Below are positions 50,985 through 63,153 of a DNA stretch of 64,000 nt, piece after piece (positions within the stretch are counted from its first letter, which is position 1; every line of letters begins with the position of its first letter). The notes below the pieces were generated by a model that ran no database searches, was not told the origin of the DNA, and saw nothing but the letters and a program-made list of their open reading frames with translations. The stretch is from Ceratothoa steindachneri. Its lineage: Eukaryota; Arthropoda; Malacostraca; Isopoda; Cymothoidae. The DNA lies in assembly GCA_963969495.1 (NCBI GenBank), contig OZ018317.1, forward strand, positions 28,724,503 through 28,788,502. Reading direction: 5' to 3'. Position numbers and translations under genes: made by a program.

Positions 50985-51640
50985 CTGCTGGAGGTTACTA
51001 GTTTTGACTATTTGTCTCCACGCCTCTGCTTCCAAAGCTCCAACAGCGCTGGGAGTATTGCATTTGACCTGGACCCGTGCCAGTATACACGGATAGTTAT
51101 AATTCCTACGAGGAGGACGGTTTCTTCGACGTATCCGCTCTGTTTGAAGTCAGCAGGGAATTAGCGCACTGATGTTGGCACCAAAGAAGCCGCGAGATCT
51201 GGACGACCAGACCCAGCAGTTTGCTCTTCTTCACACTGACTACATGGCAGGATTCAGTTTACCCCTCCAAAATGCATGGAAAAAAAGGTGGGAGACGGCC
51301 GAGGGGAACTTATATTTGCATGCTTTAGCGCAAGCACTGTTCCCGTGGGCCTACCCCGGAATGCCGAGGAGGATTTGGGTCGATTTCTGCCTACTTTGAA
51401 TTGGGCACACTTAGGTGATGCACCGCCATCTGATGGCGCCCCTTCCCCCTGAATCTTACTGCGACGACTGCGTTGTCCCCCAGACTATTCGGCACATTCT
51501 TGTTGAATGCCTCAGCCTGGGGGAACTTCGCGCACATTACCTGTCAAGGTACCAGGACGAGCGTGGTCTCTCCCGCATGCACCTTGTACTCGGGACGAGT
51601 ACAATAGAGAATTGTTGGGTGATAATCAAACTGGCTGGTG
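50985..51640 (+). pseudogene. Jockey-like LINE ORF2, 3' portion
   Basis: Continuation of the LINE after hAT A: SSNSAGSIAFDLDPCQY (50952-51164 frame), then KKRWETAEGN, and at 51415-51650 HRHLMAPLPPESYCDDCVVP followed by QTIRHILVECLSLGELR. The CxxC...H...C pattern with 'TIRHILVEC' is the C-terminal zinc-finger-like tail of Jockey-type ORF2 proteins. The element ends soon after the LVLGTS word near 51600. Confidence 0.8.
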
Positions 51641-51944
51641 ATAAACAGAAGCCATCTATTCATGAACAATTGGGGGTACTTATTATACCAAAATGGAGCA
51701 ACATCAGTCAAAATACCACCACAAATTTAGTCTCAAAGAACAAAGAACATCATTGTAAATATTTACTGTGCGCATCAATTGACTGTATTTATTAATAAAA
51801 TGAGTCTAGTCTCTAAACTTTTGCATAATTCACTTGCAAATCATGATACAAACATATAACAACGAAATGCAACACTTGATTAGATTTATTAATTTTCTTA
51901 GAAAAAAACATATAGTAGTGTTAAAACTTTTGGCCATGACTGTG

Positions 51945-52021
51945 TGTAAGTATTTTTCTACCATTTGGTTTATCCATTTTTTCGGGTGTGTACTTATGTG
52001 TACGTTTGTTTCTAGCACTTA

Positions 52022-52119
<98 letters not shown>

Positions 52120-52886
52120 ACCTTCTCTCGTATATTCAGGCTGTTTTTACCCATTTGTTATCACTCTTTTGTCATGTAAGTATGTATTTTTCTACCCACT
52201 TTCTATGTCCCTTCTATCGTGTATGTACATATGTTTATACCAATTAACAACTCTTTTCTGTCGCGTATGTGCATATACTTCGACCATTTGGTATTTTATA
52301 AATGTGTGTATGTGCTTACGTTTCGACTTTATGGTATGTCGCTTCCTTCGTAAATGGACTTTCGTATGTTTCTACTATTTAGTGTACCCCTTCAGTCCTG
52401 AGTGTGCGTATGTTTCTACCCAGTATGAACGTCTCTTCTGTCGTGTATGTGCGTATGTTTCTACCAGTTGGTACGACTCTTCTGTTGTGTATGTGCGTAT
52501 GTTTCTAGCCAGTATGTACGTCTATTCTGTCGAGTATGTGCATATAGTTCTAGCCAGTTGGTACCTCTCTTCTGCCGTGTATTTGAGTATATTTCTACTA
52601 TTGTCTATGCCCCTTATGTTTTTTATGGGCGTATTTTCTGCCCATTTGTTACGCCCTTCTTTTGTGTATGTTTTTATGTAGGTACGTTTGTGCGATTTGC
52701 CATGACCTTTCTATCGCGTATTTGCGTCTGTTTCTACCATTTGGTATATCTACTATGTCTTGTAAGTGTGTATTTATTCTACCATCTGTTCTTTTGAAGT
52801 ATCGATGGAAAAATATTACAGGTTCTTAATGGCATTTACCACGATGGTTAGATGATGTAATCGTTCAGAGTTTAAATATTTTGTAG

Positions 52887-52943
<57 letters not shown>

Positions 52944-53360
52944 AGTTGTGATGTTATCTGATGTAGATTATTGTGGCTGATTGTAAAATAAATTGGTTGG
53001 ATAATATTATCAGTGGCTTGCGAGGTAGAACTGTGATATGTTGTACTTAAAAATGTACTTTTATGCTCTCATCTTTACACGGGCATGTGCACATATTCGT
53101 AAGTTCACATAACTCGGGGGTCGAATGTACGTGGTTTCATGTAGCTTATGACTACGCATGTTTTGATTTATGTAACTCCTAGGTGTTAATGTTCGTCGGT
53201 TTCTACATGTAGCTTAGTTACGTAATATATGTTGCTCGTAAGATGTGCGTTTGTTTCTGCCCAGTTTGTAACTCTCAAGTGATCGTGTTCGTAGGTTCAA
53301 AACTATACGGATTTGTACCTGCGTGTTGCCTCGCTAGTGCGTGCGTGAGTTTCTCGACGC
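51945..53360 (+). repeat. Inverted duplication, right copy, with 45-bp tandem units
   Basis: Units of about 45 bp (GTGCGTATGTTTCTACC starting near 52404, 52449 and 52493) fill 52130-52800, followed by blocks matching 38510-38900 in reverse order up to about 53360. Two (TA)n tracts (52022-52120, 52890-52940) have expanded inside it and are absent in the left copy. A 170-codon plus frame (52169-52681) and another at 52447-52797 come from the repeat. Confidence 0.8.
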
Positions 53361-54062
53361 GTGATTAGCATCACTCGTATAACAAGTCAGGTGCTCTTCC
53401 CCGAGATGTTTGCTCAAGGACCTTCATTCCCCTGAAGAAGACTCAGAGGCGAGAGGTCACGGAACCTCTCTGACCTTACTTGACCTCCCCTCCACCCTCC
53501 ACGCATGACCATTATGCTTGACCTCCCTCCTTGACTTCACTGACCCATCTTCATCATGCCCATCGTGTTGCTTTTGTTCGTGTGGCCCTGTGGGCAACCC
53601 CCATTATTGAGTGATTAGATACCAATGGGTGAAAAACGGTTCTTTTTTGCTCAATATCTCATTTCTCTGAACTCATTCAGAATTAATACCAACAAAGACC
53701 ATCTGATATAATAAGGGAATTCGATATCTTGAACTGCCTTTATAGCTTTATATATTAATACTTTGTTATCTGAATAGACGCTAATATGGATAGATACATT
53801 TGATATCGTGAGCTTTTCGCATTTCTTTATCCCTTTATGTAGGTATTTATATATCTATTTATCTGCGTGGTTTAGCGTGCAAATACTTGAGGAATGGATT
53901 ATTCTATATTTCATGTATAGTCATATCAGAGTATGTGTTGCGTATATCGGATAACTTGGTTTTGAGCTTTGGGTATTTGTGTGTCTATCAGATCTTTGTA
54001 TCTGACTGACTGGACAGTGTTTATTTCTACCCGAGACTGCAATGGAATTAGACTGTCACGCT
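53361..54062. other. No gene seen
   Basis: Around 53440-53540 TGACCT-type words recur loosely. The rest is unremarkable; it leads into the left duplication of hAT B (GTCACGCT, 54055-54062). Confidence 0.4.
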
Positions 54063-55138
54063 TAGTGCTTGATTAAGACACTGCTGGCCCCAAAGCATAC
54101 TTTGAAAAGTGGCCTGAAAATACAGATACAAAATACTCACTTACATTCTCCACGAACATCACTTGCTTTCACATTTTAACGTTTAATTGTATGTATTTTA
54201 AAACAAACTAATACTTTATTCAATTAAAAAATACAATATTACAATTCTAATTCCATAAAGGCAGATTCAGTCGTGCTGCACTGATCCTTGAATGTTGGGC
54301 ATCTTGTATCTTATGCAGGAGGGTCGTTGCCATGTACATTATATGTGATATGTTACTTAGAAATATAGACTTACACATATAAAAGAAAAATGACAAACAA
54401 TAAAATCTCAGAACATGATTACTCAATGGACATAGTTCCTTTACAAAAGGAAAATCAAACTGCTCCAAATTTGTTTTAAAAATTTCTAGTGACTCAGCAT
54501 TTATACAAGCTGCTGACACAACTTTAAACATCAATGACTTGGTTAGACAAAAATCACTTGCAGAGGGGTTTTGTACAATTTTAAGTTATGACCTCTCGTA
54601 AAATTATTACTCAAGTTATTATCAAATAACTTTTACATAAATTACATCACAACTTTGTTCACTTTTGCAACTTTAATTAGTTTTTTGCGTCAATTTTACA
54701 CAATAAATCACATTCAATGAACAGAAGTCCTAGCTAGCATTCCAAGTCGTTGCTGGCTCATCGTTGATAGTTTCACGTGTTTAATTCTTTTCCCTGAGCA
54801 ATTTGTAGCCATTAATGAAAAATAAATTAGCAGTGCTATTTCTGTGTTTGGAAAAGCAGAAGAGATACTAGTAGTGTGGAGCATTGTAAAAAAAATTTGT
54901 GCACGTCCAGTTAATACTATTTTATGGCCATCGCGTACCTGCTCTTCATACAGTATATAAATTGATGAAATTCAACAGGAAAAAATATGAACAAAGGTCA
55001 TTCGAATAAACAACAACAAGTCTTGTAATAGCATCCTCGATATCTTCGTCAGACATAGTCATACTGAGTTAAAACACCAAACCTCTGTAGCACTGTCAAA
55101 TATGCTTCAATACGTTCCTGCGGTGCACTCTTGAGTTA

Positions 55139-57546
55139 CAAGGAGTTACAAGCAAAGAAAGTACGCTAGGAGACCTTACGGTCCATTTAAGGATGGTACC
55201 TTTGGACTAGCAATCGAGCGGGCACATGGCTGCTCAATTGTTTTGCGTCCCTAAACGGCCACTTTTCAATACATTGTCTAGTCTTGATTTGAACTGGTCA
55301 ACAGATTCACTGTTGACAACTTCCACTGGAAGTGCGTTCCACTTACCGCAGATACTGTAGGTGAAAAAATTTCCACACATATTGCGGTTGTAACACTTCA
55401 GTTCAAGTTTGAAGCCGTGATTGCGCGTTCTGTTCTCACTCAGTGTGAAAATATCCCGGTAGTCAACATTGTGGAACCTTCGAAGTATTTTGAAAACTTC
55501 GATAAGCTGACCCCGCAGTCTATGGGTTTCCAGCGAGAACAGATCTAATTCCCTTAGTCTATCCTCATAACTTTTATGTCGGATAGAGGGAATCAGCTTG
55601 GTTTCCCTAGCTTGTACGCGTTCCAACCTTGCGATGTCCTTTCGAAACGAAGGACTCCAAAATTGTACGGCATACTCCAGGTGCGACCTAACGTAGGAGT
55701 TGTACAGACAAAGTACTATCTCCTTGTTACGGTATCCAAACTGGCGCTTTATGTAGCCTAGCATCCTTTGGGCTTTCTTCTCTGCCTCGATGCCCTGTTT
55801 CAAGAACTTGAGGTCGCTAGTGATAGTTACACCCAAGTCCTTCTCAGTGTCACTCGATTCAATAGCAGTGCCCTTAAGGATGTACTGAGATTTGGGGTTT
55901 CGGTGGCCGATATGCATTACTTTGCATTTCCCCACATTGAAAGGCATTTGCCACGTGTCCGACCACTCCCCAATCCTTTAAAGGTCTTCTTGGAGGCGGG
56001 CAGTGTTCCCCTCCTTTGCCACATTGATACGAAGCTTGGTGTCGTCGGCAAATTTGGAGATTTTGGCAACCATGTCTTCGTCCATGTCGTTGACATAGAG
56101 AATAAACAGTAGTGGTCCCAGAACGGAACCTTGAGGGACACCGCTAGATACGGGCGCCCATTTAGAGGCCCGTTCATTCACCACTACTCGTTGCCGTCTG
56201 TCACTTAGCCAGCTCTCTATCCAACCTGCTACCTTGCGGTCTATGCCCTGTGCACGCATTTTCCGGAGAAGGTGGCGGTGTGGTACTTTATCAAAGACCT
56301 TTTGGAAGTCAAGGTACACAATATCTACCGCTTTATCCCGATCATGCTCACTGAACACGAAGTGGAAGAATTCTACAAAGTTCGTCAGGCATGACCGTTG
56401 CCTTCGGAAGCCGTGCTGGAAACTCTTCAGTAGCAGGTTTGACTCTAAATAAGACGTTATCTTGTCCACCATCATGCTTTCCATGAGTTTACTGACTATC
56501 GAAGTCAATCTAATGGGTCGATAGTTTGACGGATGGCTGGGGTCTCCTTTCTTGAAGATCGGAGTCACCTCCGCCTCACGCCAGTCTCTAGGAACGCATC
56601 CAGTCCGGATTAACATGTTAAAGATAGCGCACAGATGTCGTGATACTTCATCACACACTTCTTTCAACACCTTGGATAGAAACCCTTCTGGTCCAGGGGA
56701 CTTATTCGTCTTTAGGTCAGCGATCTTTTTCTTTATTTCTCCTTCGGTGAAGTCCATATCCTCCAGCTTTTCCCCCGAGTAGGAACTCGTTGGCTGGGGG
56801 ATGGGACCACACTCTTCAGTAAACACTGAAGAGAAGTAGTCATTGAACAGATTAGCATTTTCTTCATCTGAGTGAGTTAATGCACCCTCCTCGTCCACTA
56901 AGGGCCCAATCCTACGATGGATTGGTTTACGGCTATTGACATAGCAGAAGAACTCCTTGGGATTCTCCTTGCAGAGTCTCTCCACTCGGAGTTTCTCAGT
57001 ACGCTTAGCCGCCCTTATGCTGGACTTCACTCTCCTGGCTAGCCCCTGGTACTCATCAAAGGCACCCGAGATCTTCGATCGCTGTTACGCATTTTTCTTC
57101 TCCCTAAGCAGTTGGACGATTTCTCGATTAAACCACTTTGGTTGAACAGAAGACCGACGGAGGCATTTCAGAGGGATGCAACTTGATTAAAGACTCATGA
57201 ACTTATTTTTGAAATTGTTTCACGAATCCTCATCCTCTTCGCATACCGCTAGCCTTACATCAGTCAACCCAGCACGAAGGCTTGCAAAGTCTGCTCTTCT
57301 CAAGTCAAGTTTCCTTGATTGACTGGCAACAGACCTTACCTTCTGGATCTTGAAGCTAAATCTATATAGCTGGTGATCACTACCACCGAGCTTTTCGCCT
57401 ACAGAGAGATCCTCAACGATATCATCCTCAGAGTTGAAGACCAAGTCGAGGATATTGTCTCCTCTCGTCGGTTCTCTGACCCATTGAGTGAGGAACTCGT
57501 TGTTGGCAAACTCCAGGTGTAGCCCACTCTTGATGATGAAAAAAAA
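55139..57546 (-). mobile_element. CR1-like LINE, copy 2, inserted in hAT B
   Basis: It is the same family as 26883-28780 but longer, reaching into the endonuclease domain. The 3' end is at 55139-55143 (CCTTG read on the minus strand), matching the 3' end of copy 1. The 5' end is placed near 57546 where hAT coding (SSQEKFIVNT) gives way to LINE coding; a degraded TAAC-containing duplication may flank it, but I am not certain. Confidence 0.85.
55234..57546 (-). pseudogene. CR1-like LINE ORF2 (endonuclease end plus RT)
   Basis: The frame 57636-57220 contains the endonuclease C-terminus: LEFANNEFLTQWVREPTRGD, NILDLVFNSED and GGSDHQLYRF (catalytic SDH motif). A linker follows with three stops (57220-57040). 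The RT frame 57030-55978 (350 codons) holds LKTNKSPGPEGF, YLDFQKVFDKVPH (motif A), SGVPQGSVLGPLLFILYVND (motif B) and KFADDTKL (motif C), then a single stop (Gln in copy 1). The frame continues in register at 55947-55234 through RLERVQARETKLIPS to the end. The lesions differ from those of copy 1, so each copy decayed on its own. Confidence 0.9.
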
Positions 57547-60500
57547 GGTGTTAACTATAAACTTTTCCTGGCTAGATATTCCTTCCAGAATATCTTTAGC
57601 ATACCTATCATTAACATTTTTCTTACGTTTAGGCATTTGCCGACGTTCAGATTTGTATGAGCTGCAGCCACTGCGTTTAATTATCTTTTACTCATCATAG
57701 TCAAATTTCTCTTGATATTCATCTAATAATTTATCCAAGCTCTTCAGCAAACCAATAGCGGGTGTTAATTCGATGGTCGAGCCTTGCAGCAATTTACTAG
57801 AGCATTTGAAACGCTGCAAAATGTTATTCCATAGTTCACACATTAAGGCAAATTCAATGGTGTCCATGTAGTTAGCCAGGGAACCTGCTTCATTTATTGT
57901 GCCGCCGTTCTAAGTAGCATCCTCTGAGATCTCCTGTAGAGTCCTTTGAAACCCATGGTATCCCATCAAAACGGCTTGTGTGCCATCAGACCGAGCCGAC
58001 CACCGCGTATCCGGTGGCTGTTCGGAACTAGGCATTTGGGGTTCTTTTTAACGTGGCTTAACAAGACATACAAACGATGTGTTGATGCAGCGAGGCTTGA
58101 ATAAAAACTTCCCAAGAATAAAAAAAAAGAAACTGCTTCAACGCAAGAATCCAGAGCTGACTGTCCAATTAAATTTAGAGAGTGGCCTGTGCAAGGAATA
58201 TAATCCACTAGACTGTTCTTGTTTTTCAAGATTTGCTGCATGCCAGTATATTTACCAAACATATTACTAGCATGATCGTAAGTCTGACCACAGCAATTTT
58301 CAAAGTTGATTACCTGATCCTATAAGTATTGAGCAGAGTGTCAGCGAGATTATGTCCTGGTATGAAAGTCAGAAAAAGCTCCACTGGTTGGTGATCAACC
58401 ATATTTACGTAGCGCAGAATGATGATTAACTAGTCAGAATGTGTAATATCTGGAGTGGAATTCACAGAAACTGGGAACGAGAATGTTGGGACAAAAATGG
58501 GAACAAACTGCGCAATAAGCTCTAAGATGCCCGAATAATTGCCGTTGTCCTTAGATCCAACTCTTTCATTAATACTTCGAAGAGGCAGACCTCTTTCACA
58601 GAGAAAAAAATTGTTTCAACACACCATGACAGAATGTTTTTCCAGTATTTGGTGTGCTCCAGCATGTTTTGATGTAACTGCTCATCAACTCGCTCAACAT
58701 CAATATTGATCTGACATAATGTAAGAACTGACTTGATGTGCTTTGGACTGGTTTCATGCGCTTTTAAGTACTGATCCATATTCTTTCAATCTGCACCTCC
58801 TTGTCCAGAGAGCTGTACTACACGGTCAAGCGAAAACAGAATGCAAAGATAACAGAAAACAGGCTTTGGTTGGAGAATACACAAGACAGTCACAATTAAC
58901 TCCTTCACCATTCGGTGAAATCCGTTTGAAGGCAGTAGAATTTATAAAAATGATTCACACCAGAGAATTCCCGCTTTGTTTCCGGATAAGCTGTATGCCA
59001 AGTTTCAAAAATGGTTTGCTCTCAGTCTGATGATAATTTCACGTAAATGGTCTATTATGTCGCCCAAAAAACAAACGCCAGTTGGAATTATTAATGAAGC
59101 GGTGTTAGCCCTGCCTTCAACAGCGTCAGATGGTTTAGCCTCAACAGTAGGCTCCTCGTGGTTTCTGCCCTTGAAGAGCGCATTATAAGAAATTTATTAT
59201 TATTATTATAAACACCAATATCAGTAGAACTAGTAGCATCTTTCTCACTCACATGAAAATGTGAAGTTAATTTAGGTATTTTTTTGAGTAGCTTTTTGCG
59301 TTTTGACATTGGCTTTCCTGCAAGTAGAAAGAAGGTAGCTTAATCAATAATGACTGACTTACTGATGATATTGCTATCAATAAAATAATTATAATATATT
59401 CATAAAATATTTATAGAAGATATAGTTCAAATCACATTTCTGCTCTGAGTACTGCTACTGGTGTGTAACTTTTACATACTAGTAGTAGCACTGAGAGCGA
59501 AATTGGTGCCTCTCTCTTTCAATCTAGATATATGAAACAAAAGTTGTTTTTCCAATTTATTAAAACAATCGTGAAAATTCTGATTACAAAATTTATTGTA
59601 GAACATATAGAAGCAAATACTTTTATTTTAAATAGTCTAAAAATATATTGTATTGTGATGAATTGTGAATAGTTGTAAAAAATTTAATACTTAGGAGCAA
59701 AATAGATGTAGAAAATTGATTTATATCTAGGGACAGAGAGCAATTAAAAAAAAACACACAGAATAAAATCTAATTTTAAATACAGAAAGAAAACGGGAAA
59801 GGTACACACTTCATTCGGTGTGCGTCAAGGATATTCACCGATCTCTCGGATTCGAAAGTGAAACAGAGGAGTCGCGATGCTGCAGGTATGATTTCCAGAG
59901 CTATTGACAGTTATTAGACAGCTTTTGGCTCTACTTCCAGTAAATCCTTGATGCCCTGGGAAAAATACATCTTTATAATATCTTTAGGGTATTAGAAAAA
60001 TCACAAAGATAAATAACTCATTATACTTCCAATCATCCTTTACTAATGATCAGAATTACAGAAATTATGCTTCTGAAATTATTACTCGTAAAGAAACATT
60101 GAACTAAATTTTACATTGACAATATAAATTAAGTTCCTGTAACTGTTTACCAAATTTAACATATTTACTTCCCATTTACAAAGTGAATTACATTCTTGTA
60201 ATCATTTAACTACCTATAACCTTAACACATGATAAATAACTATGCGCATAGAATACAATAATATGTAACTTTAGATATCTCTAATAATATAAGACTAAAA
60301 ACTCAAAATAATGCTAATTATGTTTCATTATTATGACATCTCCCCGTAAGGGGCGCGGCGATTTGCCTTCCTGGCCACCGTGCTGATGAGACTCAGCGCC
60401 CCGTCCGGCCCCAACTTAGCCTTTTCTCCTCCTTTCTGTTAGCACACTGAGCCTATATAAGGATTGTGCGTAAAAAACTATTAAAAAAAATATCATGACA

Positions 60501-61202
60501 TCTAGATAAGCAACGAAGTTCGTAGATTTTCTCCCTTGCCAATCGTCTATACATTTCTAAAAGTCCGCTCACCTTATCGAGCACTTCAACTTAGGCAGAC
60601 TTGAGTAAGGTTCTGGTAAGGATCTTTGAGAGTTTCTTGTAATACGTGAAAATTTGCAGCTTCTGGTTTAGATAATTTCTATAATTTTAATATAATAATT
60701 AATTTCTGAAATGAAAAGAAAGGAGAACTTAACATCGGATTTCTAGTAGACCCCAATGAAGGAAGGTCATAGAAAATGTAATTTTCCTACAACATTAGTA
60801 ATCAACAAGAACATTAAGACTAGGCCTCAACATGATCTAGAAAGGATTAATTAAAAAATATTGATTTAATATGATTAGGCGTATTACTTATTCTTAAAAT
60901 TAATCCTTGATATTAAGCGTTAGTCATATAGAGTAGAAAAAAATTGATGTTGTACATAGATTTTGAATACCTTTTGTAAATAGATTTATTATATTTTGTA
61001 CATAGTGTATTTTGACATCTAGATAGACCTTGCGTGGATCTTTTTTGTCTGTAAATAAATGTTACGAATGATTAGGACGTTCTCTACCATTCTAATTCTT
61101 TTTTTTTTGTAAAAAAGTAAAACGATTATATTTTTGGTGGCCTGGATTTTCGACTGCCCCTAAGACAATTGACTTGCTTGCTTAGTAGTTAATCCGGCAC
61201 TG

Positions 61203-61660
61203 GACACGCTGTCAGACTGGCAGTTCCCATTTTATTTAGTCAGACTATCTTACTGTTAGGCTGGTGATTCCTGTCTACTCAGCTGTCTAGCTGTCAAAAC
61301 GGAGTAAAACTTTATTTAGTCAGACTGTCACAATGCGGAAGTGTCAGACTGGTGTGTACCGAACTCTACTCAGGCTGTTTGGTATAATGGTGATTCCCGT
61401 CTTCTCCTCCACTGGTGTCTATCTGCCCTAGTAGTTAACTTCAGTCTCTCTCATCAAACTGCATCACTGTCAAAATAGTTTCAAATTCCAGATTTTCAGG
61501 CTGCGAGGCTGGTGATTCTGTTTTTCTCTACTTAAACTGTCTGGATAGTGGCCTATTGAGTCTCGTTCTTTTACTCAGACTGCCCTCTTTTCAGACTGGA
61601 GAGTTTCGTTTTCTTTATTCAGGCTAAACGACTGATGAGTCCGATCCATCTCGGGTATAA
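61203..61660. repeat. Degenerate CAGACTG/GGTGATTCC repeats
   Basis: Words TCAGACTG, GGCTGGTGATTC and CTGTCTA recur about every 50-70 bp with poor conservation, flanking hAT B on its right; the left flank also contains GACTGACTGGACAG. hAT B seems to have inserted into this repeat. Confidence 0.5.
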
Positions 61661-62729
61661 AGATCAAAATTAAATTATTCCAGCCTGCTTTCGATTCTTT
61701 CATTTAAAATAATTAAAAGAGGTCAGGTCTAAATTTGAATTTTATTAAGATCTATTGCAAGTAACAATTAGCTGGATAGTGTATGTGTGGAGAAATACTA
61801 GGTATGTTTGTAAATACATGCTTTTATAAACAACACACAGGAAGATATAACTTACACACAGATACACGATGGTGCATAGTTAGGTCCAAGCGTATCAATT
61901 GATTTACTTCTTTAACTTAAAAGTGTATTCATGTAAGTGTTTGTGCGGATGTGTGTGCGTTTAAGTGTCAGTTGATCTTTCTTTGTTTAATCTTCTTTTT
62001 CTTGATTTCTTTTCTTTTAAATATTTTCGTTAGGGGAGGGGGCGGGAGGGGGCGGGAGGGGGGGGGGCTAGTTCGCCTATTTTTTTTTCTAAATTAATCG
62101 TTAATGATTTTAATTTGGGTGGTCTTTTTCACTCAGCTGCTCCCTTACTGCTCATCTCACTATCACACTTTTTTCACTCTCTCTCACTAACAATTACACA
62201 CTATTTATTCCTCTATTTGTCATCATCATGATCAGTCTTGATTTGCATCATTCACTCACCCAGTGGTTATTTCATTCACCCTTCCTCACTCTCTTACTTC
62301 TTCAGTGCCGCTCATCACACTAACCTCGTGACGGATCTGGCGACCTTAATTCATCCCATTAGCACAAATTAGCGCCGGTCGATCGGGAGTCAAGCGCCAA
62401 GTCGCCCATTAATATCCAAGGGAAATTCTCAATTCAAACACAGCATTCGACAACTTCTCAACACCACTTCTTAACGGCGAGAGGAAGCCAAACGCGAAAG
62501 CTAAATACACCTCTTTGTATATATAGCATAGGGATTAAAATTATATGGTATTCTTCCTACGGTCCCATTGGGTGCTTGAGGCATTCTTCGTTGCCATGGG
62601 GACTCGGCTCCTAATATGCTTCTTCATTTGTAGTAGTCCCCCTGGATATTTCTTGAACCTGGGGTAAAAGTGGGGGAGGAGAGAAAAAAGGGCAAAATGG
62701 CGATGACCCAGCTGGATAAGGTTTATGAA
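61661..62729. other. No gene seen; G-run at 62033-62067
   Basis: Contains a G-rich run (blocks of 4, 5, 3, 5, 3 and about 10 G separated by single bases) at 62033-62067 that fits a G-quadruplex pattern. The remainder has TCACTC-type words near 62130-62310 but no coding signal. Confidence 0.5.
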
Positions 62730-63011
62730 TCAACTATAGATATTTAAGTAGATTAGAGTAGTGTACACGCTAATAACACCGCGAAACAATGGAAAAAATA
62801 CCCGGAAATAAGAATAACCTTTGCTAGGAGTATTTTTGCGTAAATCACGACCCTCCAGTATCTCGTAAATTACCATCTTACCTACGTTAAATACACCGAT
62901 GATTCCGTAGGGATTGAATGCAAAGAGGATTGGGTCGAAACTGACAACTCTAAAAGTTACTAACGGATTTTGATCTAATTTTAATGGGGGTGTTCCTAAG
63001 GTATTTGTCAA
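62730..63011 (-). CDS. Unrecognised 93-codon frame
   Basis: It starts MTNTLGTPPLKLDQNPLVTF and includes AFNPYGIIGVFNVGKMVIYE. I cannot name it. The composition looks protein-like (mixed residues, no low complexity) and the frame is clean, but it is short and has no visible promoter or neighbours. It could be an exon or a fragment of a mobile element. Confidence 0.25.
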   Translation of the reverse strand: MTNTLGTPPLKLDQNPLVTFRVVSFDPILFAFNPYGIIGVFNVGKMVIYEILEGRDLRKNTPSKGYSYFRVFFPLFRGVISVYTTLIYLNIYS

Positions 63012-63153
63012 CCTAACCTATGAACTCTATGAAAGTATACTTAATATTTTTTAGTTATTTGGGTCCAAATCCGTGGTAATTCTTACATAATGCTGCTTGA
63101 TAATTTTGTAACTTACTATAATTGCTTCCTATTTTTACTTTTTTATTTAATAT

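Larger units (their letters stand above)
54660..59309 (-). pseudogene. hAT transposase of element B, split and broken
   Basis: On the minus strand: MSKRKKLLKKIPKLTSHFHV start (59309-59091); a TTF-type zinc-finger-like stretch with AHETSPKHIKSVLTLCQINI (58779-58522 frame); GKYTGMQQILKNKNSLVDYI then PCTGHSLNLIG (58262-57966), the same block as in hAT A; EAGSLANYMDTIEFALMCEL near 57900; then, beyond the inserted LINE, PQERIEAYLTVLQRFGVLTQ near 55125, a DEDIEDA block and a C-terminal TEIALLIYFSLMATNCSGK with MSQQRLGML near 54860-54740, the hAT dimerisation region. Multiple stops and frameshifts disable it. The protein would bind the TIRs and cut and paste the element. Confidence 0.8.
54063..61202 (-). 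mobile_element. hAT transposon B, interrupted by a CR1-like LINE
   Basis: The left end reads TAGTGCTTGATTAAG at 54063; the right end, read backwards from 61202, is CAGTGCCGGATTAAC. Flanks are GTCACGCT (54055-54062) and GACACGCT (61203-61210), an 8-bp duplication with one mismatch. Its termini resemble those of hAT A (AGGGCTGGATTAA). The transposase lies on the minus strand. Without the 2.4-kb LINE the element would be about 4.7 kb. Long AT-rich non-coding stretches (59310-61200) precede the coding part. Confidence 0.85.

Noticed and set aside
52169..52797. 170- and 116-codon Tyr/Val/Phe-rich plus frames as a repeat protein
   Set aside because: They translate the 45-bp tandem repeat (itself a multiple of three), with no start context or homologous gene; the inverted copy at 38.9-39.4 kb is broken by stops.
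61632..61642. CTGATGAGTCC, identical to a classic hammerhead core box plus start of stem II
   Set aside because: The expected GAAA box and matching stem are absent downstream (GGGTATAAAG follows), and the word is a variant of the local GACTGGTGATTCC repeat.
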